16,820 bases of DNA from Methanosarcinales archaeon (GTDB lineage: Archaea > Halobacteriota > Methanosarcinia > Methanosarcinales > Methanogasteraceae). The stretch lies in assembly GCA_003661105.1 (NCBI GenBank), contig QMVM01000014.1, positions 1 to 16,820 of the forward strand, written 5' to 3'. The notes below the pieces were generated by a model that worked only from the letters and a program-made list of their open reading frames with translations, did not search any database and had not been told where the DNA came from. Numbering within the stretch: the stretch's first letter is position 1; each line of letters starts with the position of its first letter. Positions 7,798 to 14,952 of this stretch are shown here, one piece after another. Position numbers and translations under genes: made by a program.

Positions 7798-7870
7798 GTC
7801 CGGATAGTGTAGAGGCCTAGCATGGAGCCCTGTCGAGGCTCCGCCCCGGGTTCGAATCCCGGTCCGGGCG
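7798..7870 (+). tRNA. tRNA-Asp (anticodon GTC)
   Basis: The 73-base gene folds into a full cloverleaf. The acceptor stem is GTCCGGA (7798-7804) with TCCGGGC (7863-7869), including one G-U pair, followed by discriminator G at 7870. The anticodon stem GAGCC/GGCTC closes a CTGTCGA loop with anticodon GTC at 7832-7834. The T arm is CCGGG-TTCGAAT-CCCGG. G as discriminator and GTC anticodon both fit aspartate. CCA is not encoded (TTT follows), and there is no intron. It is convergent with the RAM-domain gene, whose stop is 18 bases downstream. Confidence 0.95.
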
Positions 7871-7887
7871 TTTCCATAACTTGTAGC

Positions 7888-8118
7888 CTATAGCTCAGCT
7901 CCGATCACAGTTTTGGTCGCGGTTACGCTCTTGTTCTCCCTGATCAGATCGACCAGTTTGTTAAGCGTGCTCAATCCCTGCACCTCGATGACAGCCACGA
8001 AGTCGTACTCACCGAATACGTGATACACTTCCTTGATACCATCCAGAGTGCACAATTCGTTGTAGGTAGCCTTTTCCTGCCCTGGCACCACGTTAATCAT
8101 AGTAACTCCGATTACCAT
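7888..8118 (-). CDS. Lrp/AsnC-type stand-alone effector-binding (RAM) domain protein
   Basis: This 76-residue protein is a single RAM domain (regulation of amino acid metabolism), as found at the C-terminus of Lrp/AsnC regulators, without the helix-turn-helix half. Typical features are V..VxPGQE (about 9-15), a GEYDFVAVIEVQ strand (about 36-47) and LxxLxDxIRExxxVTATKTVIGAEL at the end. Stand-alone RAM proteins form oligomers that bind amino acids or modulate full-length Lrp proteins; the ligand here cannot be read from sequence. A strong AAGGAGTT ribosome binding site precedes the ATG, and an AGTATAACT stretch near 8158-8166 may be the TATA box. It is a separate transcription unit downstream of the RFC-like gene in the same direction. 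Confidence 0.85.
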   Translation of the reverse strand: MVIGVTMINVVPGQEKATYNELCTLDGIKEVYHVFGEYDFVAVIEVQGLSTLNKLVDLIRENKSVTATKTVIGAEL

Positions 8119-8228
8119 ATCTAAGAACTCCTTTCGTTATTATACATAATGCACCAGTTATACTCTACTTCACTGCATATATTACTGTTGCGAGGTTTGG
8201 TTTCGTCACGATGAGATGTTTGCCGCCA

Positions 8229-9266
8229 TCATGACCGCCGCTCCATAAGCATCCCGACCCGGGTTGCCCATGCTTCGAGTTGCACCCGCTCATTGCTCCC
8301 GCTGATCAGGTTCATATCGGCATCTGCGAGAAGGATTGCAAGTTCTGCGAAAAGAACGCTGTCAAAACCCTTATTCTCTATGACTCTTTGCAGCCGGTGC
8401 ACAATATCGGTGCCGCTCTCCTCCATCAGCAGATCATCGATCCGCTTCCTCGCCGCTTTGAAATCCCCTGCAAGCGACGCATGCAATAGTTGAGTGACCC
8501 CTTCCGGGATGCGCTCGAGATCAATCTCGTAGACCGTGTTTGCTGTGATCTCATGGTTTTCTATGGATGCGATCTGGAGCACCATGGTCGCAAACGCAAG
8601 ATCACCGTCTGCCCCGTATACGATCGCCTGAACTCCGTCGTCGGTGATGGCTGCGCGCTCTGCCTCTGCGATGTAACGGATATGCGCGGCTACCGCAGCA
8701 TCGCTTGCGCGGTCAAAGAAGAGATTTAACCCCCTCGAACGCAGCGCCGGAATCAATCTGGGCAGATGCGTGGTGGACAGGACAAATCTACAGGTGTGGG
8801 CGTGCTTTTCCATAATGCGCCTCAGCGCGTGCTGCGCATCCATGCTCAGCGCCTCAGCGCTATCGATGAACAACATCCGGAAGTCGGAATCAAGGGCAGC
8901 CATGCCAGCATATTCGTTGATGACCTGTTTGAATACCGCGATCACGGTCTGTTTTATCTTCTTTGGATCATCAGTCCCGATGAGTCTTGCAAATCTCGGA
9001 TCTGACACAAGATACTTCTTGCCGCGGTCAAAGAAGTTGGATGCATCGAAGATGGCAAGATTGTTCTCCCACTGATCCCCATAGATCGCTCTGGCAAGTA
9101 CGGACACTGTTGACCCTTTTCCCGTGTTTTTAGCACCGTATAATACCAGATGGGGGAGATTGTTCGATTCGACCAGATGTTTCAGGTTGGATACGATGTG
9201 TTCGTGCCCGACGATATCATCGAACGTGCGGGGTCGGTATTTCTCGGTCCAGATCACCTGTTCCAT
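8229..9266 (-). CDS. Replication factor C small-subunit-like AAA+ protein with degenerate ATPase motifs
   Basis: This 345-residue protein aligns over its full length with clamp-loader small subunits: WTEKYRPRTFDDIVGHEHIV at 6-25, an AAA+ core, and a C-terminal helical collar from about 245. The motifs depart from the active consensus. Walker A is GAKNTGKGS (44-52, GKG in place of GKT). Walker B reads FIDSAEA (133-139) with Ser where the catalytic Glu of DEAD would be. The sensor-1 Asn is replaced by Thr (STTH at 164-167). The SRC arginine-finger motif is SRG (177-179), keeping the Arg. A divergent second small subunit (RfcS2) exists in Methanosarcinales RFC complexes, and this could be one; otherwise it is a regulatory paralogue. 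No clear ribosome binding site is present, and a TTAATAT box near 9289-9295 suggests a leaderless mRNA. Confidence 0.85.
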   Translation of the reverse strand: MEQVIWTEKYRPRTFDDIVGHEHIVSNLKHLVESNNLPHLVLYGAKNTGKGSTVSVLARAIYGDQWENNLAIFDASNFFDRGKKYLVSDPRFARLIGTDDPKKIKQTVIAVFKQVINEYAGMAALDSDFRMLFIDSAEALSMDAQHALRRIMEKHAHTCRFVLSTTHLPRLIPALRSRGLNLFFDRASDAAVAAHIRYIAEAERAAITDDGVQAIVYGADGDLAFATMVLQIASIENHEITANTVYEIDLERIPEGVTQLLHASLAGDFKAARKRIDDLLMEESGTDIVHRLQRVIENKGFDSVLFAELAILLADADMNLISGSNERVQLEAWATRVGMLMERRS

Positions 9267-9288
9267 AATCTGGGGATTGTATGCAGGG

Positions 9289-9295
9289 ATATTAA
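9289..9295 (-). promoter_or_regulatory. Possible TATA box of the RFC-like gene (leaderless)
   Basis: TTATATT-like minus-strand sequence (TTAATAT within CTTAATATCC) is centred about 26 bases before the ATG at 9266. That places the transcript start at or next to the start codon, consistent with the lack of a ribosome binding site. Confidence 0.35.
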
Positions 9296-9299
9296 GATT

Positions 9300-9641
9300 A
9301 TAGGGGTGGCGGGAGGGGGCGCTACTCGATTGGCTATACCTGCCGTAGTTCCCCTCATGACAGCGTCCAGTCGGTCGGGGTTGACTTGTCCGATATCACG
9401 CGCTGTAACAGCTCCCGGCGACACCCGGCAAGATTGGCATCTACAGCACGATCTTCTTCTGTCCACTCCCTTCCACAGCACGCGAAACCCCTGCCACGAG
9501 TTTTCCGCGCGAAGGGTTTCGGATCCTCGCGACTATACTACAGTATTTGTAATCGATCATTATGGGGCGGTCACGTGGTCTGGTGTCGATTGTTACACTT
9601 GTCAAGTAAATTTATGTAGGGTGGGTTCTGACACACAATTC
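9300..9641. other. Intergenic stretch between the RFC-like gene and the transposase relic
   Basis: No intact gene is visible. On the minus strand, two overlapping open frames run through 9355-9540. One reads GREWTEEDRAVDANLAGCRR with good-looking codons but has no ATG, GTG or TTG and stops at 9355; the other is the shadow of a 75-residue GTG frame. This could be the decayed end of a lost gene. An AAATTTATG stretch at 9608-9616 is a possible TATA box for the transposase relic. Confidence 0.3.
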
Positions 9642-10125
9642 ATGGCGCGAAAAGAACTCCGTCATAATCGACATACGGTTCCTTTGTTAACTGACCATAA
9701 GGTGATCACGCCGAAATATCGCGGGAAGATTCTTGTCGAGAAGATGATCGCGCTCGCTGTGGAGGGAATTATCCGCACAACCTGTAAAGAGATGAAGATT
9801 GGGATCATCGACAAGGCTCTCGAATGTGGATCATGTTCATCTGTTTGTAGAGCACCCTCCGAATCATTACTATCGGGTTTTATAGCCAAGAAGATAAAAA
9901 GGAGGCGCAGCAGAGAACTTCGCAAGGCATTTCCACACCTTACGGAATGGTGCGAGTATCGATCTCTGGACGCCATCATGTTTTCATGGCTCGGTTGGCC
10001 CTATATGGGATGTTGTGGAGAGATGCATACGGAATCGGGAGAAGCTGAATGCGAAATACGCGGTTGCACAAGCTCCGTACTTAAGTCCGGGGTTTGGTGA
10101 CTTGAAAAGTATTGCGTATGAATAA
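9642..10125 (+). pseudogene. IS200/IS605-family TnpA (Y1 transposase), decayed
   Basis: The three plus frames together spell one IS200-type single-strand transposase. From the ATG at 9642 the first frame gives PKYRGKILVEKMIALAVEGI. After about 9826 the frame shifts to DHVHLFVEHPPNHYYRVL, containing the HUH metal-binding motif (CAT GTT CAT at 9832-9840). Near 9876 it returns to KIKRRRSRELRKAFPHL, and near 9958 it shifts again to IDLWTPSCFHGSVGPIW and runs to the TAA at 10123. The usual catalytic tyrosine in the KxYIxxQ helix is Cys (TGC at 10024-10026) and the Gln is Arg. At least three frameshifts plus loss of the nucleophile make it inactive. No accompanying tnpB was found, and I could not define the element's ends. 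Confidence 0.8.
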
Positions 10126-10148
10126 CAAGAAAACAAAGAGGTGAGAAA

Positions 10149-10496
10149 ATGGATGGAAAGCAAATGAAGAAGAACATGTTAGGGATTGGAACAATGTTGT
10201 TCGTTTTGACACTGATATTTTCAGTTGGAACAGCATCAGCCAGTGGTCCGATATGAACGGCAAAACCCGGTTGGAATGCCCCTGTGTATGGAATGAAAGC
10301 AGCACCAGCATTTGCGGATCTGGACGGTGATGGAGACTATGATTTGCTGATCGGCGAGAAATGTGGTGTTTCTTATGCGTATGAGAACATGGAAACCAGC
10401 CAACCAATTCCGGAGTTTTCGACAATAGCGATACCAGTTGCAGCAATAATAGGACTATTGTTCCTGTTTTCGCAACGGAGAAAAAAGAAGAGATAG
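10149..10496 (+). pseudogene. Small PEF-CTERM surface protein with an in-frame TGA
   Basis: A single frame of 115 codons carries a signal peptide (1-32, MKKNMLGIG then LFVLTLIFSVGTASA), one FG-GAP/VCBS-like calcium-type repeat (53-69, APAFADLDGDGDYDLLIG), and a C-terminal PEF-CTERM tail (88-115: PEF, hydrophobic helix, RRKKKR). It is interrupted by TGA at codon 36 (10254-10256), right after the signal peptide. Related repeats, as I recall them, have Trp at this place (W-T-A then W-N-A-P), so a TGG to TGA change would explain it. PEF-CTERM tails are processed and anchored by archaeosortases. A strong GAGGTGA ribosome binding site precedes the ATG. An ordinary gene caller would report only 10284-10496. 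With a single FG-GAP repeat it is also unusually short for the family. Confidence 0.7.
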
Positions 10497-10546
10497 AAAG
10501 TGTGGAGTTGCCCGGTTAGAAGCTCTACTCCTTTCTTTACTTTTTA
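10494..10546 (+). terminator. Likely terminator after the PEF-CTERM gene
   Basis: GGAGT (10504-10508) pairs with ACTCC (10527-10531), extended by GAAA/TTTC across a 3-base bulge, and a T-rich tract (TTTACTTTTTAT) follows. It separates the PEF-CTERM frame from the lipoprotein gene. Confidence 0.45.
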
Positions 10547-10581
10547 TGAGGATCAACAAAAATAAAAGTAGGTGATAATGA

Positions 10582-11307
10582 ATGAAAAAGAAAACCATAG
10601 TAGGTTTAATAGCCATAGTAGCAATTGCGGCGGCTGTGATGTTTGCAGGATGTGTTGAGAAGGATAAGGCGCCAGTACCCACTTCCACGCCAATAGCAAC
10701 CCCCGATCCGGAAACAACTCCCCCACCTGCACCAACAGAAGATTTATTAACGATCACAAAAGACGACTTTAAACGGGCAAATGAAGCTATTAAGTCTAAA
10801 AATAAAGAATTGGGCGCATGGAGTATTCCGGGGGTTGCCACGTTCGATCTTGGACAGGACAGCGTTCAACCTGAAGATGTTTTTGTGTATACGTTGATCA
10901 AGTATCATAACAAAAGGAAAGCAATGCCACCTTCGAGTGTAGTTGAGAGTGCCATCGAAAAAAGCCTTGAAGAGTATGATCTTTCAAACTGGAAACTCAG
11001 TGCAATAAGAGCTTTTTGGATAGATTATTCAACCGCAAATTTTAATCTCGATGAACTTGGCAGCGAGGATAAAATAATAGAAAGTTTCCTGTGGTACTTG
11101 GATGTTAAATTCATTGAACGACAGAACCTGATAAATAAAAAATTTGAAGCGTTTGTGACAGCGGAAGAGATGAGACAAAATGCCATGCAGGACTGGACAG
11201 AACATGAGAACAAAGTTCAGGATCGCGAAGAACAAGCGCGTTTGGAGCGAGATTGTTACCAAGTTTTGTGGGATGTAGAATGGGCAATTCAAAAAGCCGC
11301 GGAATGA
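10582..11307 (+). CDS. Lipoprotein of unknown function, first gene of a three-gene cassette
   Basis: The 241-residue protein has a classical lipobox: a basic start (MKKK), a hydrophobic run, then FAGC with C24 as the lipidated residue. A Pro/Thr-rich linker (about 30-55) leads to an alpha-helical domain rich in charged residues (about 56-241). The last 60 residues (EEMRQNAMQDWTEHENKV and on) are likely coiled coil. I do not recognise the family. An AGGTGAT ribosome binding site lies five bases before the ATG at 10582; an earlier ATG at 10578 is out of frame. The next gene begins 33 bases downstream on the same strand, so it is probably cotranscribed with the unknown protein and the M48 protease, and would act on the outer face of the membrane. 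Confidence 0.75.
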   Translation: MKKKTIVGLIAIVAIAAAVMFAGCVEKDKAPVPTSTPIATPDPETTPPPAPTEDLLTITKDDFKRANEAIKSKNKELGAWSIPGVATFDLGQDSVQPEDVFVYTLIKYHNKRKAMPPSSVVESAIEKSLEEYDLSNWKLSAIRAFWIDYSTANFNLDELGSEDKIIESFLWYLDVKFIERQNLINKKFEAFVTAEEMRQNAMQDWTEHENKVQDREEQARLERDCYQVLWDVEWAIQKAAE

Positions 11308-11340
11308 ATATCAAATCTTTGACCAGTTGGAGAGAAGATC

Positions 11341-11847
11341 ATGAGTGTTGTTGATGAATGGACAAAAAAGATTGCGGAAGCGGCAGTTCCTGAAGAAATC
11401 GATTTGGCGCCTTCGATAGCTCATGCGTTTTTTTCAGGTGGAAAAGAGCGAAAGCAACTATTTCAAAGAGAAAAGAAAAATGTGCAAGGAGCTTTCGGTA
11501 TTGCAGAGATAGCGCTGATTTTGCCTTTGATCTTACAAGCACTGGTCTATTCAGCAACTACACTTAGCACTTTCATCTCCTCAACGGAGTTGAACAGCTT
11601 CCTCACAGCATTGAATACGACATTTTCTTTCCGAGAATTAGCCAAAAGAAAACAAAAAGTAGCCGCGTTACCAGATGATCCATTTTTACCGCTAAAAAAC
11701 GTTTTACTCATAATCTCAGGTGAGCTTCACTCCATGGGATTGCCGGAAGAAGAATCCGATCTAATCACTTTTCGCATACTTATGAAATTACTCGAAGACT
11801 CGGCAGGTGCGTCACAATTCATACAAAAAATTGCGAAGGAAACATGA
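11341..11847 (+). CDS. Unknown 168-residue protein, second gene of the cassette
   Basis: No family is recognised. Residues 1-48 are polar and helical (MSVVDEWTKKIAEAAVPEEI). One hydrophobic stretch covers about 52-80 (GIAEIALILPLILQALVYSA), possibly one membrane helix or a buried hairpin. The remainder is alpha-helical with an acidic end. There is no signal peptide. A GGAGAG ribosome binding site precedes the ATG at 11341. The stop codon overlaps the ATG of the protease gene (ATGA at 11844-11847), which points to coupled translation and a functional link. Base composition is visibly AT-richer than in the cdh or glnA genes, as for the genes on either side of it. Confidence 0.72.
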   Translation: MSVVDEWTKKIAEAAVPEEIDLAPSIAHAFFSGGKERKQLFQREKKNVQGAFGIAEIALILPLILQALVYSATTLSTFISSTELNSFLTALNTTFSFRELAKRKQKVAALPDDPFLPLKNVLLIISGELHSMGLPEEESDLITFRILMKLLEDSAGASQFIQKIAKET

Positions 11848-13115
11848 CTTCAATCACTGGTGATGGTGATAGCAGTGAAGGTTCCGTGCCCCCTTGGTTG
11901 TGGTTCTGGGTAGTTTTGTATGTTATATCCCTACCCGCTCAAATAAGATTCTATGAACCTGCGATATTAGACTTATTCTTTCACAAGGACTGGCTTGTTT
12001 TAGTAAACGTTCCTGAACTGCTGCCTTTTTTAGCCCTTTTTATTGGTGTACTGCTTATCCCTTTTCCCTGGTTGAGAGCTTTTTATCTGGAACGGCAATT
12101 TCAACTCGCCGAACCTGATCGAAATTCATCAGCTCTGACTGAAATGGAAACTTTTTTACAGCAACATGCACCTGGAATCCACATCAAAACGAATATGTTA
12201 CGAACGGATCAATTGGCTTTCGTATATCCACTGGGATATCGTAAAACCGGAATAGCTTTGTTTGGTAGCTTATTCAGACTTTGGCGTTCTGATAAGCAAA
12301 CGGCCGAGGCCATTTTGCTTCATGAAGTGGCTCACTGCCGGCATGGTGATGCTTTGATCATTGGTGTCGGGAGCTTTTTTGAAGCAGTAGTTAGGAATTT
12401 CATCGTTCTCTATTTGTTATTTTGTTTTCTCCCTTTGTCATGGTCATTTGCCAGTCAGAGCATAGATGCTTTACAATCAGGCATCCCATTTGCAAATAAA
12501 CTGCAACAGATCTTTACAAGTATATTGCCTGGCAGCTTTTTACAATTACTGGGTTTATTAGGGGGGTTGGCCAGCGTTTTTGTGTTACCAATAATCGCTA
12601 TATGGGGTGCTGAATTTAACGCTGATCGCTTTGCTATTAATCAACAAAAATCCTCATTTGATTTGTTACATGCCTTGAATAAAATTTCACTTCCCCGGTC
12701 TATCTTCTCCTGGATAATCTTCCGGCTGACACACCCCCCCACTAAAATGCGCAAATGGGCTGCAGAACCTCGTTTTGGTAAGTTTCTCATAGTTTTACTT
12801 CTTTTCCCAGTAGCTTATTTTGCTAAATTGTTAGCGTTGATAGCAAGGGCATTGAGCGAATATCTATTAATATGCAGTGATTTTGCTGAAATATTCGTGC
12901 AGTTAGCAGACAATATCAGAACATATTTTGCTACAATAGCACCGATCTGGTGTGCTATGGCTGTATTTTTTCTTCTTTGGCCATTTATGTGCATGTATTG
13001 GGAGCAGTATTTTGGCGGGTCAAGAGGAACACAAAGTTTTGATACCTACGCAACCTACCTAATGAGTGCACTAATAGTCGGACTGTCGGCACTTTTGTGG
13101 ATACAAATGGCATGA
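11844..13115 (+). CDS. Multi-pass membrane M48-type zinc metalloprotease
   Basis: This 423-residue protein has the complete set of M48 (HtpX/Ste24-like) motifs. The zinc site is HEVAH (160-164, in LLHEVAHCRHGD). The third ligand is Glu257 in AEFNADRFA, and the conserved HPPTKMR segment is at 297-303. Membrane segments lie at about 18-36, 51-75, 184-200, 229-255, 314-335, 364-385 and 404-422, so the active site is likely at the membrane face. M48 enzymes cleave membrane or misfolded proteins. A dedicated substrate is suggested by the operon, possibly the co-encoded lipoprotein or 168-residue protein (inference). It lacks the N-terminal two-helix pattern exactly like HtpX, so it is a divergent member. 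A T6 run at 13125-13130 may end the transcript. Confidence 0.85.
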   Translation: MTSITGDGDSSEGSVPPWLWFWVVLYVISLPAQIRFYEPAILDLFFHKDWLVLVNVPELLPFLALFIGVLLIPFPWLRAFYLERQFQLAEPDRNSSALTEMETFLQQHAPGIHIKTNMLRTDQLAFVYPLGYRKTGIALFGSLFRLWRSDKQTAEAILLHEVAHCRHGDALIIGVGSFFEAVVRNFIVLYLLFCFLPLSWSFASQSIDALQSGIPFANKLQQIFTSILPGSFLQLLGLLGGLASVFVLPIIAIWGAEFNADRFAINQQKSSFDLLHALNKISLPRSIFSWIIFRLTHPPTKMRKWAAEPRFGKFLIVLLLFPVAYFAKLLALIARALSEYLLICSDFAEIFVQLADNIRTYFATIAPIWCAMAVFFLLWPFMCMYWEQYFGGSRGTQSFDTYATYLMSALIVGLSALLWIQMA

Positions 13116-13159
13116 TTTCATGATTTTTTGATAATCGTTTCTGAAATAGAGTATTGCAC

Positions 13160-13325
13160 TTTATACGTGTTTAGCTAACCCAAGATTACACCGATTTTCA
13201 CGAGAAAGTATGGAAAAGTAATATATAAAATATAAAACTAATTAATATTATATATCTAATACCATACTTTTGTGTTAATCTCATGAAATCTCGTGGTTTT
13301 TCTCCGCATCTAAACACATACCGAA
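13160..13325. repeat. Imperfect inverted repeat, possible miniature element or island end
   Basis: The left arm reads TATACGTGTTTAG (13162-13174), CACGAGA (13199-13205) and AAAGTATGG (13205-13213). The right arm has the reverse complements in mirrored order: CCATACTTTT (13262-13271), TCTCGTG (13289-13296) and CTAAACACATACC (13310-13322), with a 17-base insertion between the two inner blocks. The loop is nearly all A/T. The phrase GATTACACCGATTTTCACGAG in the left arm resembles the repeats near 3250. No coding capacity is present. Confidence 0.5.
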
Positions 13326-13329
13326 CTTT

Positions 13330-13545
13330 ATGCATTATTAAACGCTGAAGAAGCGTATGGAATGATATCGAAGATTATTTTGTCAGAACGTACTCGCATA
13401 CTACATGAGATACCTCGAATTTTATTCCGACGATGGTGTGTGGGACTTCGAGCATCTACATCAGCAGTGGTTTCCAGCAATCGCACCCACGCGGTCGGAC
13501 CGGGCATGTTTCGCAAAGATACCCAAAAACCGCCCGAAGTCCTAA
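13330..13545 (+). pseudogene. Possible small gene relic
   Basis: Two overlapping plus frames look like one decayed protein. LNAEEAYGMISKIILSERTR (13339 on) is followed, after a frame change near 13400, by MRYLEFYSDDGVWDFEHLHQ and on to a TAA at 13543. The second frame has an ATG at 13405 and 46 codons but no ribosome binding site. I do not recognise a family. Its residue composition looks protein-like, but chance cannot be excluded at this length. Confidence 0.25.
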
Positions 13546-13569
13546 AAGTGGTGTGGCTGAGGCACAATA

Positions 13570-14898
13570 TCAGAACAATTGCAGATACCGATCCAGTTCC
13601 CACTGGTGCACCTGAACCCGGTACTCCTCCCATTCCGCAGCAGCAACCCGCATAAACGCTGTGTACACATGCTCGCCAAGAGCGGCCCGCACCACCTCAT
13701 CCGATCCCAGGCACTCGAGTGCGAGACTGAGGCTTGTCGGAAGCGTATCGATGCCAGCGTCGGTTATCTCATTGAAATCCATCTCGTAGATGTTATCTTC
13801 GATCGGTTCACCAGGATCGATCTCATTCTTCACCCCATCAAGCCCGGATGCCAGTATGGCTGCAAACGCAAGATACGGGTTGCATGAGGGGTCGGGGGAT
13901 CTGAGTTCGATTCTTGTTCCGCTTCCGCGCGCTGCCGGCACCCGGATCAGCGAACTCCGGTTCGCCCACGACCATGTGATATAGACCGGTGCCTCGTATC
14001 CGGATACGAGCCGTTTGTACGAATTGACGAGTGGGTTTGTGATCGCGGTTATTGCCTTGATGTGAGTAAGTAATCCGCCGATAAAATATCTTGCAGTATC
14101 GCTGATCCCGTGGTCGTCATCAGGATCGAAGAAGACATTTTCATCATTTTTATTGAATAAGGATGTATTTATGTGCATACCGGACCCACTGGTTCCGAAG
14201 ACCGGCTTTGGCATGAACGTGGCATGGAGATTCTTGTTCGTTGCGATCGTTTTGGTTACGTACTTGAAGGTGACCACCCTGTCCGCAGTTGTCAGTGCAT
14301 CGCTGTACTTGAAATCGATCTCATGCTGCCCACAGGCAACCTCGTGATGCGACGCTTCTATCTCGAAATCCATCTCTTCAAGCGCGATCACGATATCCCT
14401 GCGAATATCCTCTGCAAGGTCAACCGGTGGAAAATCGAAATACCCGCCCGAATCATGAGGTGTGGTTGTTGGTATGCCATCTTCTTTTTCGAAGAGGAAG
14501 AACTCCAGTTCGGGACCCGTATTCATAACATACCCCATCTTCTCTGCTTCCTCTATCTCCTTCGTGAGCGCGTATCGCGGGCAACCCTTAAACGGCGCAC
14601 CATCAGGCAGACAGACATTACACACGATTCCGGCAATCTCATTTTTATCTGCCTTCCACGGAAGAATCCGAAACGTCTCCGGATCCGGCTTTAACACCAT
14701 GTCCGATTCCTGTATCCTTGCAAAACCCTCGATGGATGATCCGTCAAAGGATATCCCGACATCGAGTGCTTTCTTCATCTGTACAGCAGGTATAGCGACG
14801 TTCTTTACGATTCCAAGGACATCGACAAACTGGAGCCTGATGAATTTTATATTGTTGTCAGCAATCATTCCCAGCACATCTTCATTGGCGGTCATCAC
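13570..14898 (-). CDS. glnA: Glutamine synthetase type I
   Basis: This 442-residue enzyme makes glutamine from glutamate, ammonia and ATP, as a cytoplasmic dodecamer by family. The conserved blocks are all present: DGSSIEGF (52-59), GPELEFFLF (128-136, metal-binding Glu), EVACGQHEIDF (186-196), the ATP-binding KPxFGTxGSGMH run (231-242), NSYKRLVSGYEAP (292-304), NRSSLIRVP (313-321) and RIELRSPDPSCNPYL (329-343). The length fits the GSI-alpha type, which is not adenylylated. Translation can begin at GTG 14898 or ATG 14895; ATG is more likely. There is no ribosome binding site, and an AGTTTATG box at about 14920-14928 places the transcript start at the start codon, so the mRNA is probably leaderless. 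No regulatory gene of the PII family is adjacent. Confidence 0.95.
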   Translation of the reverse strand: MMTANEDVLGMIADNNIKFIRLQFVDVLGIVKNVAIPAVQMKKALDVGISFDGSSIEGFARIQESDMVLKPDPETFRILPWKADKNEIAGIVCNVCLPDGAPFKGCPRYALTKEIEEAEKMGYVMNTGPELEFFLFEKEDGIPTTTPHDSGGYFDFPPVDLAEDIRRDIVIALEEMDFEIEASHHEVACGQHEIDFKYSDALTTADRVVTFKYVTKTIATNKNLHATFMPKPVFGTSGSGMHINTSLFNKNDENVFFDPDDDHGISDTARYFIGGLLTHIKAITAITNPLVNSYKRLVSGYEAPVYITWSWANRSSLIRVPAARGSGTRIELRSPDPSCNPYLAFAAILASGLDGVKNEIDPGEPIEDNIYEMDFNEITDAGIDTLPTSLSLALECLGSDEVVRAALGEHVYTAFMRVAAAEWEEYRVQVHQWELDRYLQLF

Positions 14899-14919
14899 AT
14901 CATATTATGAACCGCGGCA

Positions 14920-14928
14920 CATAAACTT
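14920..14928 (-). promoter_or_regulatory. Possible TATA box of glnA
   Basis: The minus strand reads AAGTTTATG centred about 26 bases upstream of the glnA start, giving a leaderless transcript. Support comes from position only. Confidence 0.35.
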
Positions 14929-14952
14929 GCGCTGAATGGGGGGGCTTTTTAG

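Larger units (their letters stand above)
13116..13569. other. AT-rich spacer between the protease cassette and glnA
   Basis: This region holds a T-run just after the protease stop, a long imperfect inverted repeat (13160-13325), and a possible gene relic (13330-13545). The centre (13218-13256) is almost pure A/T. It appears to be the right boundary of the AT-rich accessory segment. Confidence 0.45.

Noticed and set aside
9355..9540. A possible TnpB zinc-ribbon remnant on the minus strand (CCGREWTEEDRAVDANLAG)
   Set aside because: It has a weak likeness to the CGxxxDRDxNAAxNI end of TnpB, but cysteine spacing and start codon are missing, so no call is made.
9150..10100. A 316-codon plus-strand open frame
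   Set aside because: It starts inside the RFC-like gene on the opposite strand and mixes unrelated sequence with one frame of the transposase relic; the three-frame TnpA reading explains the right half better.
13116..13330. A CRISPR array or tandem repeat in the AT-rich spacer
   Set aside because: The repeated words occur in inverted orientation with irregular spacing; there are no regularly spaced direct repeats.
13328..13633. A 101-codon minus-strand frame between glnA and the protease gene
   Set aside because: It has low-complexity Gly/Pro/Ser/Arg content, overlaps the glnA end out of frame and has no ribosome binding site.
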